Source: Serinus canaria
Taxonomy: Eukaryota; Chordata; Aves; Passeriformes; Fringillidae
Direction: 5' to 3'
Assembly: GCF_022539315.1 (NCBI RefSeq)
Contig: NC_066337.1
Span: 7,222,861 to 7,286,860 of the forward strand
Length of the DNA stretch: 64,000 bases
Shown in pieces: positions 52,332 through 63,974 of this stretch. Made by a program: the position numbers and the translations under genes. The notes beneath the pieces were generated by a model. It saw only the letters and a program-made list of their open reading frames with translations. It was not told where the DNA came from and made no database searches. Each line of letters opens with the position of its first letter. Position 1 is the stretch's first letter.

Positions 52332-55300
52332 ATGGAGGCATCTGGCAGGACCCCCACCAGCCCAACCCACAGAGTCCAGACTGTCATCCAGGTGAGCACA
52401 CAGGAGGATCACAGGACCTCTGCTCTGTGGGAACAGGGGAATCTGGCTGGGAGTCCCCTCTGCAGCCAGCCCCACCACCGGCACTGGCACTGCCCTCCAG
52501 TCTCTCCCCAGTCTCAGCCAATCCTATTATGGGATCCTCAGCAAAGCCCATTGAGCTAAACGGCTGGCAGCTGGGATCCTCTTAGATGCAGCCCAAGCCC
52601 CATGGATCTCCAGCTCCCTTCAGCTCGCCTGAGCTTCCCGGGATAGGTAGCACAGGCAGGAGAACCCTCCTCTCCTGCGTCTTGCTGCTGGACAGTCTTG
52701 CTGGCATGTGGCTGTGTCTGGGCATTGATCCTGGCTGTGTGGCTGTTTTGGAGCAGCTCAGCCAGGTGGGCAGTGCAGGGGACTGGGCTGCAGCTGCAGG
52801 AGCTGCAAGCATCCGTTCCTCTCCTCCTACAGAACAGCCCCCTGGACCTGATTGACACGGGCAAGGGGCTGAAAGTGCAGACAGAGAAGCCGCATTTGGT
52901 GAGCCTGGGCAGCGGTCGGCTCAGCACTGCCGTCACACTCCTGCCCCTGGAGGAAGGTGAGTGCCAGGGGGTCTCCACAGGCACGCTGGTGACAGAGACA
53001 CTGAGATACCCTCTCTGCTGTCAGGGAGGACTACCATTGGCACAGCTGGGACAGACATCGTCCTGCAGGGCCCTGGGCTGGCACCCCAGCACTGCTACAT
53101 CGAGAACGTGCGAGGGACGCTCACCCTGCACCCCTGTGGCAATGCCTGTGCCATTGATGGCGTGCCACTGCAGCGGCCCATGCACCTCACCCAAGGTAGG
53201 AGCTGTGGGTCACTGGAGCCTTTGCCTGTGTAGTTGTGCCGTTGAGTATTGGGGTGTTTGAGGAGCCATCCAGTAACTGCATATCCCAACTAGCATCCAG
53301 GTCTCTATGCTCTGCGGTGGGAACCTGCCAGGTCCTGGCACAGTTCGGGAGCTGGCTTTGCTGCGTGTGTCAAGTGGGGTGGGAAGGGAGAGACCCGGGT
53401 GGGCTGTGAAGAACAGCGGAGATGCTGAGCCAACTTTGGGAAGGGAGATGACAGAGGAAAACACCTTGGGTGTTCTCCCGACGGATGGCTGCCTGCGTGG
53501 CTACAGGGCTTGGACCCGGCCGGCCCCCCAGGGCCGCTCCGAAGGAGCATGAACAAAGCCTCAAGCTCTTCCCACGCCATCCCAGCCCCTGCACAGCTCC
53601 CGTCTCGCTTCCCGGGGAGGACCCTCGGGCGGGGCGGGCGAGGCCCGGCCCCTCGCCCCTCCCCGGGGGCGGTGCGGCGCTGCCCGGGCGGTGGCGGCGG
53701 CGGCGGTGGCGGTGTCGAGGTGAGTGCGGTGCTGCGGGCCACGCGTGACCGCGCCGGGCGGGGTTCGCTCCCGTTCCTCCGAGGGTCACGGAGCCAGAAT
53801 GCCCCCGCAGGCGGTGGCGCTGCGGTCGCCCCGCGCCTGCCCCGTCGCTCCTGGAAGGGGGGACCCACCCGCGTGGGCGCTGCCGCGGGCGGCCCGCCGG
53901 GGGACAATGGGAGCCACGTGGCCGCCGAGAAGGCTCCGGCGCTGCCGGGTCTCGCCAGTGCCACAGCAGGCAACGAGGGACATGGTAGGCTGCGGGGTGC
54001 GGGCAGGGCTCAGCGGAGTCGCCCATCCTCCTGTCCCCGAGGGCAGGCAGGGACATGACAGAGCAGGGACAGCATCTGTGCAGGGCCCCAGCGGAATGAA
54101 CTGCGGGGCTGTCAGGCCGACGCTCGTGGTGCTGTTTGGTGATTACTCGCTTTGCCGGGGCGACCTGTGGCTCCACTGGTGCTGGCACGTGGGGAAGGAA
54201 GGCACAGGGCAGTGATGTATCTCTCCGCGACAGCCGCTGCCAGGCTGGGCGTCGGCACTGCTCCATGACAGGCGGGATGCCCTCGTTGGGCCGGGGTGAG
54301 CAGGACTCCGTCCCGCCCTGGCGCTCAGACAGGGGAACCAGGCCCCCGCGACGGAGACAGCAGTTAGTCTGTAGTGCTTCTTGCTGCGAGCTGGGCTGAC
54401 GGGTGCTCCAAAAAAAACACGTCCCCTCCGGCGAGGGATTTTCAGCAGCGGCTGTTGATATGGAGCGAGCCTCTCCCCAGAGCCCTGGCAAGCGCTTCAA
54501 AGTGGGGTGTGTCGGCAGCAACCCGCCTCCTAGCCATCTGATGCTCCCCGCTGCCAGCACATGCCTCCCCAGCACCACGGGCAGCAGGTGAACGCAAAGC
54601 GAGCGCCCACGGCTCTGCTCCCCTTCCCTTCCTCAGGAGCCTTCCTCCTCGGGGCTGCTCGGCAGCCTTGCCCCAAGAAGGGCTGCTGCTTTGGGCCAAG
54701 AAGAGACAATTTGCAAGCAAGAACAGGAGCTGTCTTGTCTGCAGCTGGCAGCCACACAAGCCCTGGAGTGCTGCCAACTCCCCCGCGGCCCCCGGCCGGG
54801 ACCCCAGCTGTGCCTGCGCCTGGGATGCGCTGCCGGCAGCTGCTGTAGTGACCTGGATTTCAGCCTCCCCTAAGCCTGTGCTGTCAGCAGGAGCCCGCTC
54901 CCTTCCCGAGGGCGCGTCTTGGGGCGAGCAATGCCTGACTGCCTCCCTGCACTCTCCGGAACTACTCTGATATTGCCCGCTAGCAGCTGAACCCTCTCTC
55001 CTCTCTCCCAAGGGTGCGCCATCTGCCTGGGCCAGGCCACCTTCCTCCGCTTCAACCACCCTGCTGAGGCCAAGTGGATTAAGAGCATGATCCCTGCAGG
55101 GGGCAGAAACCCATCAGCTCTCTATGGGCTACCAGCAAGTAGGTGACCCCCCCACCTTGTCCTGGGCAGGGCAGATGCTGAAGTCCTCCCTGACCCATCA
55201 GCCTTTCCAGTGCCCAATGCTCTCCCAGCCCTGTTCTGTTGCACTCGGGCTCACACCCGGCTGTGCTGTGCCATCCATCAGCTCAGCATGGTATAGCAGC

Positions 55301-58300
55301 TGCACTGGTATTTGTTAATGATTAATATCCCCTCAAAGAGGTTGACTGTGGGGGCAATGAGGCATGGCTTTCACTTCTGCCCAGCCTGGCCATGGCAGAG
55401 CCATCGCCCGTCGGAGCCCCCCCATTGCTTGGAGGCGGGTGTTTATGTCCTGGAGTGGCTGTGCTGGGGCTGTGAAGGCCATTCTTCTGGCTGCTGCCCT
55501 TCATCTCATGAGCCTATCTTGCTGTGTCTGCCTGTCCGTGGGGCAGTGGGCCAGGTGCCAGTACCGTGCCTGGTTCCCGGGGATTTTCAAATCTCCAGCA
55601 CTGATCCCTGGGCTGGTAGCCCTTATCCCTGCCCCAGCCAGCACACCCTGGCACAGGCAGAGGAGCTTGGCTGCCTTCCCGTGCCACGTGTGTGTTGGGA
55701 AGGCAGCATGCCTGCAGCTGGGGGACGGGAGGAGGGACATGGGGAGATGCTGTGGCCGAGGAGCATCATGCAACCATGCAGCATCCCGTGTGGGCCCTGA
55801 GTGCTCACTCTCTGCCACGCAGACTTGGGTGGGATCACACTGACAGGGCTGTGGCGCATCTTTCCAGGCGTGAAGGCAGTGCTAGCTGCCGTGGGGAAGC
55901 TGCTGGGTGCCAGGGGGTGACGCAGCCTGGGTGGCACGCTGTCCTGGCTGGGCTCCATGCCTGCTGCCATTTGCTAGTCCCCTGAGTGACAGGCACATCG
56001 GTGCTGCGCAGGGAGCACGGGGCAGCCCAGGCAGGGGCACCCTGGCCGGGGTGTAGGCAGGCCGCGGGCGACCTGGTGGTGATCCCGGACGTGCTGCAGG
56101 TCAGCAGCTTTTGGCTATTGCATCTCTGACCCCTTGCTGGGACGCCAGAGTGTGCACGGGGCAAGTGGTGGGTGCCAGTGCGGGGTGAGGGTAGCTGCTC
56201 CCCAGGCAGTGGAGCAGGGAGCTGCAACGCAGGGAGGGTGACTGTCCTCTCGGGTTTCTGTCTCCTGGGTGATGGGGCTAGCGGGATTCCAGCCTCCTCC
56301 CTGTCCCGGCTGGAGTGGGAAAAGGGGCAGCAGCGTGCAGGCAGGTTGGGGTGCAGCAGAGAGGGGCTGCTACCCAGCTCTGACTCTGCAAGGCTCCGTG
56401 TAAGAATACCAGGCTGCCCCATAGGACCCAGCCCAGGCAGGGGCTGCAGCAGAGTCACACCACACTGATGCTTTCTCCTTTGTTTCCCTGCAGAATCTGA
56501 GGCGCTGGTGAATGGTGGCCACCAGCTGTCAGAGCGTGGGTGTCACAGCCACAGCTCCCTTGTCAGCTCCATTGAGAAGGATCTGCAGGACATCATGGAC
56601 TCACTGGTGCTGGAGGAGTCCGCATCTCCTGGCATCCAGAAGCCTCCTGCCTGCAGCCGATCCCCCCTCTCCCCTGTGGTGAATGGGGGTGGGCGCTGCC
56701 TCCTGTCCCCTCCACCCAGCCCTGGGGCTGCCTCGGGGGGCTCCAGCTATGAGAACTTCTCTCCCCTCTCCTCCCCAGCCAGCAGCAGTAGTTTCACCAG
56801 CCCCTCACTCAGCAGCCAAGAGCAAGGCCCAGCCGTGCCGCCCCCTCTCCCACTGCGCTCTTCCAGCTACAACCATACTGTCCAGCCCCCTGTTCTGCCT
56901 GGTGGGGGTTCTAGTGAGCCCTGGCCAGCTGAGAGGCTCGGGGACCACCGGGTGGGCAGCCCCCGGCTGACGCCCAGGGTGGTGCCACGGCCGCGGGTGG
57001 CCCTGCAGGAGCGGCCCCCCAGTCCCTTCCGGGAGCCACGGGACTCTCTGGCCCCCGGCCGGCAGCCCACCAGCAGGGCAGTCCCAGAGGCCCGGCTGCA
57101 GCCCCCCGAGAGCCCACGGGTTGCCCGGAGGAACCTTGAGAGCATGCGGGAGCTGCCTCCCCTGAGTCCCTCCTTGTCACGCCGGGCTGCCAGCCCTCGG
57201 CTGGCCCCTGACACCCCCTCCCCACAGCCCCGGCTGGGCAGGGAGGTCCCTGGCAGTCCCCGTGCCAGGCGCAAGGGCCTGGAGGAGTCGAAAGGTGCTG
57301 GGGGTCCTTCACCCCCACTGCTGTCAGAGAACCCCATGCGCCGTCCCAGTTTCAGTACTTGCCTGAGCCCCGCATACGAGCTGGGCTCACCAGCTGTGCC
57401 CTCGCCCCGGCAGAGCCCCCGCACCCCCAGGAAGCCTTTGGGGGACCCACAGCTGCCAGCAGGCTCACGGGAGCGGAAGAACAGCATCACTGAGATCAGT
57501 GACAACGAGGATGAATTGCTGGAGTACCATCGGCGGCAGCGGCAGGAGCGGGTTCGGGAGCAGGAGATGGAACGCCTGGTGAGCCTTGGGGTTTGGAGGG
57601 GACACATTTGAGTGTGGGACACCCTCTTTGCAAATAGCTGTTGTTGTTTGCTGCTTTGAAACCTGGCCTTTGCCTCTTGAGGATTTACCACAGCTGTCAG
57701 GCTGCTGGCTTATCCCAGGGGATTATGGCCAGGAGCGGCTATCGGTGCTCAGCAGCTCTCTAGGAATACAAAGCCCCCAGGCTACAGCAGCCTGTGGAAG
57801 CTGGTGGGGCTGGCATGGCCCCGGGGTTACCGGCCAAAATGGTGGTGCCCCTGCCTTTGCAAAACTCTCCACATCTTGTCCATCCCTGTCAGGGCCCAAT
57901 CTGCTGGTGGTGGTGGCGTGGCTCTGTGGACATTGCATCTATATTTAGGGCTGATGGAGTTTTTATGGAACTGGCATCTGCCTGGATGAGGTTTGCCGTG
58001 TCTCTGCCAGTCCTGCAGGCCGAGCTGCCAGGGCTGTGTTTGCTCAGCCCTGACTCACGCCTGGCGCAGGCAGCCTGAGTCACCGCCTGGAAATAGCGGA
58101 GCCACTCGGCAGCCGGCACTGCTGCCTGTAATTAGTCTGCCTCCAGCTCCAGCACATCCTGTGCCTGGCTCTGCTGTGGGGTCGGGCTGGCTGCATTGTG
58201 CTTTGTAATGTTGCCTGCCCATCCCAGCATGTGGGGCCATATGCTGGTGGCCACTATTGGCACAGGGTTCTGTCTGCTCCTGCCACAGCACATGCTGGAT

Positions 58301-61300
58301 GGGGGACCATCTTGCTTACAGGAGCGGCAGCGCCTGGAGACCATCCTGAACCTCTGTGCTGAGTACACCAAGACAGATGGCACTGAGCCAGGTGATGTGC
58401 ACAGGCTCCTAGCTGGTGATACAGATGCTGGTCAGTGGGTGCCCAGGGGGGCCATGACTCTGGGCCATGCTGTGGAAGAGCTGCAGCAGAGGGAGAGCGT
58501 GGAGAGATCGGATGAGGAGAACCTGAAGGAGGAGTGCAGCAGCACTGAGAGTACCCACCACGAGGTAAGGGGACATCTGTGCCATTCCGTTCCATGCCAT
58601 GCTGCGCTGTGCTATGCCAATCAGCTCCTTCCACAGCATGAGAAGCTGACAGGCCCCCGGGCCAAGGAGGCACAGCGGCTGGAGGAGGAGCGTGCCAGTG
58701 TCCTCGGACGCCTGGACCAGCTGAAGGGTCGTGTCAAGGAGCTGGAGCAGCAGCTGCAGGAGACATCACGAGAGGTGAGAGGTCACCTGGGTCCCCTGCT
58801 GCTTGCTGCCCTCACCAGTCAGCACTAAATACTAAGGGTATGAGCTAGATCTAGCTGCAGCAGCAATCCTGACATTGCTTTGTCTATCCAGGCAGAGATG
58901 GAGCGGGCGCTGCTGCAGGGTGAGCGGGAATCAGAGGTGGTGCAGCTGCGGCAGGAGCAGGAGGCAGTGCAGCAGCTGCAGGAGAAGCTCTCCAGCCTGG
59001 ACGCCAGCATCCGCAAGGAGTGGGACAAGGTGAGCCCAGTCACAGGTTCCCACTGTCACCAGCTGTGCCGTACCCTCCCTGGCACTCACAGCCCGTGCTG
59101 CAATGCCTCATGCTGCAGCATTCCCCTGCGGACACATTCTCCAGACCCTGGGCTCCGCAGAGGCTTTGGGGAGCCGCCCCTGTGGTCTGCATTTTGTGGG
59201 GATCTGTCTGTCTGCCTGGACTTGGTCAAACAGCCGTGCTGGAGGAGAGCACAGCCAGTGCTCAGGAAGCATTTCAACTGCTGCCTGTTGCTCTGGCAGG
59301 GAGACTGAGGTGTGAGGCTTTCCAGATGGCTGCTGCCTGTGGTGGGCAGTGCCGAAGCAGAGGCCTCGGCTCTCCCCATTACCTGTCCTCCCTAGGGAAC
59401 TGTGTCTTGCAGCAAGTCACCTCACTCTGCTGTGCCTTCATGTGTGATGGCAGCTGTTGCTGTAGTGTTTGGCTTGCTGGCGGTGGCTGGGAAACCACTG
59501 CAGTGTTTATCTTGGTGGCTTTAGGAGAGGGTCCTGGCCCCCTTCCCCCTGTGTTGCCTGTGGTGCAGTTACTGCCTGAAGGCACCCATGACACTGTGTA
59601 TGTGGCATGTTTGTCCCAGCTGCTGGTTGCTGGCTGTCCCACCACCTTGCAGGGCAGTGTGGCATGGCCTTGTTGACAGGAAAGCTGCTGGGATCCGGTC
59701 CCTGCTGCCTGCGGCCATTGTCCCTGTGCAGCCTATGCCAAGGTCCCACCAGCAGCTCTGTGCCACCGTCATGTGGCATCAGTGTCCCTTGGGGTCTGGC
59801 CTGCCCCATGGCTGTGGGTGCCAGGGCTGTTGGGATGCCTGTTGGCCTGGCAGAGTCATGCCTCCCAGTGGTGCTCCTACAGCATTTGGGGGTTTTGTTC
59901 TGGTTTTGGTCTTCCAGCCCTTTGTAGGCATCTTCTGTAGCCAGGGACAGCCTCATGCAGAGGCAGGAGAGGAGCGCAGGGGAAGCCCTCTCCCAGCCTC
60001 TCTGCTGACCTAACCACCCACTTTCCTAACCCATCTGCACTACTCACACTAACAGTGCCTGCTCTGAACTCTGCCATCACCTCTGACATCTCTGCATGTC
60101 CAGGAGCCCCCAGGCAATCCACAGCTCCTCTCTTGGGGCATCTGCCTGTACCAGCCTTGCCTCCCTGCCAGCATGTCCCCTCATAGCCCTTTTCGTGAGG
60201 TCCCATCTCTGTGTGGAGCACAGGGTTCCTTGCAGCAAGCATTTCTCAATCCCAAGGCCCCATATGGTACTGCCAAACCTGTGGGTGGTTCCCCTATGCC
60301 AGTCCCATGTTGCTGGCCCTATTTTACTGCTCCTGTGGGCAGGCCCCTCATCCCAGCCCAGGAGTCAGTGTCTGCTCTGCTGCTGACTCATCATAGCCTG
60401 AGCATCTCTTGCTGGACCACAGCCTCCTGTTTTCACTGCTGCCTGGTGCTGCCCTCTCCTTCTAATGGATGAGGGTGGTCCATGACCTCAGGCTGCATTC
60501 AGGACCTGCAGTTCCTAACTGGTAGCCGTTAACAAAGCCAGTTAGTGGTTATTGTGGTGCAGCCGCGTGCAGGATTGGGATGACTTGAACCATACTACTA
60601 TGAGCATTGATCTTTTTGTCTGCTTGCAAGTTTGTTCTTGGAAACACGAAGCTGAGGTCAAGGGTTGGCTGTAGCTCCTCTAACACTGCTTGGCCAGTTC
60701 CTGTGTCCCTTGATCTCTGGATCCCCCTATAGATGCCATGATGCTCCTTCTCCTGAGCCCCCTCTGTCTCCAGCTGAGCCCCTCTCTAACTCACAGCTTC
60801 TGCATGGCGCCCATTTGAGAAGTGTGTCTTCTTTCTTTTTTTTTTTTTTCTTTTCCTTTTTTTTTGTTTTGTCTTGTTCTCCCCTGATTCAGGAAAGGGC
60901 AAAGGTTGATGCTGAAAGGAAGGAGCTAGAGCAACTCCAGGCGGTTTACCATGAGTCGAAGAGCCACCTTGCTAAGTGCCCCGAGTCAATGCGGGAGCAA
61001 TTGCAGGAGCAGATGCGAAGGGTCAGTGTCTCCCCCCACCCCTCCCGGACCATGGCCCACCTCCCTCCGCTCCAGCTTAGGCCAGCTCTTCCCTGCCAGC
61101 CGGGCTGCACTGGGAGCGTCGCGCCCGGGCTGGAGGCGGCTGGCACCGGGCACCACCGTCCTGGTAAGCTTGCCACTCGCCCGGGGCGCGGGACCAGCTC
61201 GGCAGAGCTCCTCGGGACCGGCTCGGCAGAGCTCCTTGGGACCGGGCAGGGCACGAGCATGGACCCTGCCCTGCAAAGGAGGGCAGGCTGGGGAGCCTTG

Positions 61301-63475
61301 GGGGCTGCTGCATCCTCATCTGGCTGCCTTCAGCTATTTCCTGAGAATGTTTATTTACACAGTGATGTTGATACATGTTACTGCTAGTCCTCAGCATTTT
61401 TTCCTGTTACCTGGTATTTTCTGGAAGTAGTTGACTTTCCCCAGCCTGCTCAGATAAACCCACATTGTCACAGCCTGCTCCAGCCAGGCACTCACATTCT
61501 GGATGAGGGTCTGGTATAGAGTGGGCAGGGGGGTGATGGAGCAGTGTCTGTGTCTGGGGAGCGCTCAGGAGCCACCACATCAGTGCTGTGTCACTGGCTG
61601 CCTGTCTCGTGGAGCAGGGTGAAACACATCCCCGTGGGGTGCATGGCACAATGGCTGTCAGGGTGGCACTGGCAGGCCTGAGCTGCGTGCTGCCACGTGC
61701 CATCGGTGCATGAAGGCTGGAAGGACACACGGGAGTTTGTCCAGCATGACGCTTGTCTGTTGGGGCTTTGCCACCTGCAGGCTTGGTGACACAGTGTTGC
61801 TGTTGGTGGTTACGCTGGTGTTTTGCTACCTGCCAGGGCACAGCTTTAGCCCAGGTTCAGCAGGGCCAGCTGGTCTCTGAGGGCTGGCGAAGCCCCTGGC
61901 TGTGGCAGGCTCATCTCATGGGGATGACTGCTCTGTCCTGGCCAGTTCTTGGTGCCTCTGTTGCCTTCTTTTGACTGAAGACACTCCTGTCAGCATCTCT
62001 TGTGTTTCTGCTGCCCAGCAGAAAGCAAAACTGACTGCCTGCCCACACCAGGCAGAGGGGACAGGCTTGGCCACCAGCTCTTGTTCCTGGCCAGCACCAG
62101 TAGGCTGTGGAGGCATGGCAGGAGGCCTTGCTGCGGGAGACCAGCCTGCAGGATGCGGAGGTGCCCATCCAGTGGGTCTGATCCACTCACAGTGCTCTTG
62201 TGTGTTCAAAGGAGGCAGAGGCACTGGAGACGGAGGCCAAGCTGTTTGAGGACCTGGAGTTCCAGCAGCTGGAGCGAGAGAGCCACCTGGAAGAGGAGCG
62301 CGAGGCACGAGGCCAGCAGCTGCTGCGGAGCCGGGCTGAGTGCCACCGGAGCATCGCCCGCAGGAAGGTGGGCATGGCAGCAGGAGCTCCGGTGGGGCTG
62401 GCCTGTGCCCCTGGGTTGGGCACGGCCAGGCTGCATCCCAAGGCTCACCAGCAGCCAGCTCATCTCTGCTGCCTGCTCCCCAGGAGCGGGTGGCTGCCCT
62501 GGATGCCCAGGCTGCCCAGATCCGGCTTCAGAGTGCCCAGGAGGCTGAGCGCCTGGCCAGGGAGCGCAGCAGTGTCCTGCAGCTCCTGCAGAAGGTAATG
62601 CCCTGACTGTGTGCTCCTGAGGGTGCTCGAGGCAGGGGACAAGATCATGCTAGCTCTTGACAGGTTGCTGGCAGGCAGGGAGAGCTTGGGGGGTGACTGG
62701 CCATGGGGTGTCAGTAGCCATCAGCTGCCTCTGACCTGTCACCCCCTGTGCAGGAGAAGGAGAAGCTCGTGTCTCTGGAGAGGCGATACCAGCTTGTCAC
62801 AGGTGGCAGGAGCTTCCCAAAAATGTCCTCAGCTCTCCGAGAGGTAAGTGGGTAGAGGAGGTTGTGGTCCTTAGAGCTGCTCTCCTAAGCTGCAGCCATC
62901 AGTGAGGACGAGCCTTGTGCACCACCAGCTTTGTTCTGCAGCAGTTCCTGTGTTCCCAAGTACCTTCTGACCAGAACCAGGTGCTTCCAGCTGCTCCAGG
63001 TCTCTCCATGTTCTGCAGAGGCTGGGAGGGAGGAAAGGGAAATGCAACAGAGCAGCACATGGGACAGGATTGCCTAGGGTCCTGTCATTGCTGGAGAGCA
63101 AGCGTGGGGATATCTTGGTGCTGTTCCAGGGGACTTTTAGGGTGGAGTGAGTTGGCCCATTACCTTGCTCGTGGCTCTGAATGGGGAGCCAGAACCATGA
63201 TGCCCTCAGGGGCTGTGGTACTGCCTGACCTGCTTCCTGGTAAGAGGCACAAAATGGCAGAGTCCCCTCGTGCCTGCCTGCAGTGAGACTCCTGCTGCTG
63301 CCACCTTGCTGTCTCTGCCCACCTTGCCTATGTGACCTTTACCCTTCAACAGGAGACCCTCCACATCTCAGAACCTTATGAGCTGTTGGAGGGAGCTAAG
63401 CCCCTGAGTTCCCTGCCAGCAGCAGCTGCCTCCCTAGCTTCTCCTGCCACCTACTCCTACCCCAAGGCACAAGAG
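52332..63475 (+). CDS. PHLDB1: PHLDB1 (LL5-alpha), 3'-partial, 13 coding exons in window
   Basis: Adaptor of the cell cortex: LL5 proteins bind PIP3 and CLASP to anchor microtubules, and PHLDB1 supports insulin/AKT signalling in adipocytes. Coding exons: 52332-52391, 52833-52956, 53025-53195, 55013-55138, 56494-57578, 58322-58564, 58637-58774, 58892-59029, 60893-61021, 62212-62367, 62484-62594, 62754-62843, 63353-63475. That is 2,694 nt, 898 codons, all in phase. The ATG has an optimal CACCATGG context. Its exon is 20 codons, as in human, although the residues differ. The FHA domain starts at LDLIDTGKGLKVQTEKPHLV and ends near FLRFNHPAEAKWIKSMIPAG. A Ser/Pro/Arg-rich region follows (exon 56494-57578), then coiled coil from NSITEISDNEDELLEYHRRQ onward. 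The PH domain is beyond the window. Confidence 0.95.
52833..55138 (+). CDS. PHLDB1: PHLDB1 FHA-domain exons
   Basis: Exons 52833-52956, 53025-53195 and 55013-55138. They encode LVSLGSGRLSTAVTLLPLEE, then TTIGTAGTDIVLQGPGLAPQ, HCYIENVRGTLTLHPC and GNACAIDG, ending GCAICLGQATFLRFNHPAEA. The FHA phosphopeptide-binding strands (GRxxxG-like, HC in place of SxxH, GNAxIDG) are recognisable. The last exon ends CCAGCAA|GTAGGT, continuing in phase to the large exon at 56494. The 1.8-kb intron 53196-55012 contains a CpG island. Confidence 0.92.
53500..54010. promoter_or_regulatory. Intragenic CpG island in the PHLDB1 FHA intron
   Basis: A strongly CG-dense stretch (for example CGGGCGGTGGCGGCGGCGG around 53685-53705) in an intron whose flanks are not CG-rich. 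On the plus strand it contains the near-ideal donor GTCGAG|GTGAGT (53719/53720). Together these suggest an internal promoter with a first exon ending at 53719. Long overlapping ORFs on both strands here are a by-product of high GC. Confidence 0.5.
56494..57578 (+). CDS. PHLDB1: PHLDB1 large Ser/Pro/Arg-rich exon
   Basis: A 1,085-nt exon encoding a disordered phospho-rich region. Anchors to the LL5 family are HSSLVSSIEKDLQDIMDSLV, SSYENFSPLSSPASS, RPPSPFREPRDS, LESMRELPPLSPSLSRRA and RERKNSITEISDNED. It ends LEYHRRQRQERVREQEMERL with donor CTG|GTGAGC. It is shorter than the mammalian equivalent, with gaps between the conserved blocks. Confidence 0.93.
58322..63475 (+). CDS. PHLDB1: PHLDB1 coiled-coil exons
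   Basis: Nine short exons. Eight (58322-58564, 58637-58774, 58892-59029, 60893-61021, 62212-62367, 62484-62594, 62754-62843, 63353-63475) begin and end in phase 0, as in their neighbours, so each can be skipped without a frameshift. Heptad-rich sequence includes RQRLETILNLCAEYTKTDG, ERSDEENLKEECSSTEST, VKELEQQLQETSRE, AEMERALLQGERESE, RAKVDAERKELEQLQAVYHE, EAEALETEAKLFEDLEFQQL and KEKLVSLERRYQLVTGG. The last exon (TLHISEPYELLEGAKPLSSL) is less conserved and may be alternative. Confidence 0.88.
59030..60892 (+). other. PHLDB1 intron, 1.86 kb, nothing further seen
   Basis: No conserved ORF, RNA gene or repeat family recognised. A long polypyrimidine tract (about 60833-60866) precedes the CAG acceptor at 60892. 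Confidence 0.7.
61193..61240 (+). repeat. Two-copy 24-bp tandem repeat in a PHLDB1 intron
   Basis: Two adjacent copies, differing at two positions, each containing CTCGGCAGAGCTCCT. They sit in a GC-rich part of the intron after the exon at 61021. A minisatellite this short could vary in copy number between individuals. Confidence 0.8.
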
Positions 63476-63974
63476 GTAACTAACTAGAGGGACTAGCTGC
63501 ATGTGCTTGCTCACTTACCCCTCCTTGGCCGAGACCCCTTTTGTGGACTGATGTAACCCCCAGGCAGCAGGGCAGCCCCACAGCAGCATGGCTGGAGCAT
63601 TTATCATACAGATCTCTGGCAGCTGTGCTCATTAACATTCAGTTCCTGATTCCAGCCGCTCTCCTGAGCCCGCCGGGCATCCCAGTTCCTGCTGCTGCCC
63701 CCTGATTTAATCCTGTTGCAGTGGTTTCCTCCTTGCTCACTGCTTGCCATCTGGCTGGGCACTTCCTGACAGTATCCTGTAGGGTCCTGCTAGCATAGCT
63801 TTCCCAAAATAAGAGCAGGTCCATAGCTTTAGCACGTTTGGTTCAGAAAGGATGAGGAAATGGGTTTTAAGCTGGCTCAGAACAGCTTGAGGTGCCTCAC
63901 CCAGTGCTGCTGCACTAGGGAGGACTTGTGGCCAGTGACCATGGAAGACCCTGAGTCATCCCTGCCCCTTGTAG

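Noticed and set aside
53370..54578. 402-codon minus-strand ORF in the PHLDB1 intron
   Set aside because: It overlaps a CpG island where stop codons are rare in every frame, has low-complexity Arg/Pro/Gly composition, and other frames are also open. No recognisable protein.
55312..55843. 160-codon overlapping ORFs in the PHLDB1 intron before 56494
   Set aside because: Cys/Pro/Trp-rich random composition, two overlapping frames open at once, no splice phase match to PHLDB1.
60833..60866. Poly(T) run as a reverse-strand retroposon tail
   Set aside because: It directly precedes a functional CAG acceptor and is explained as its polypyrimidine tract.
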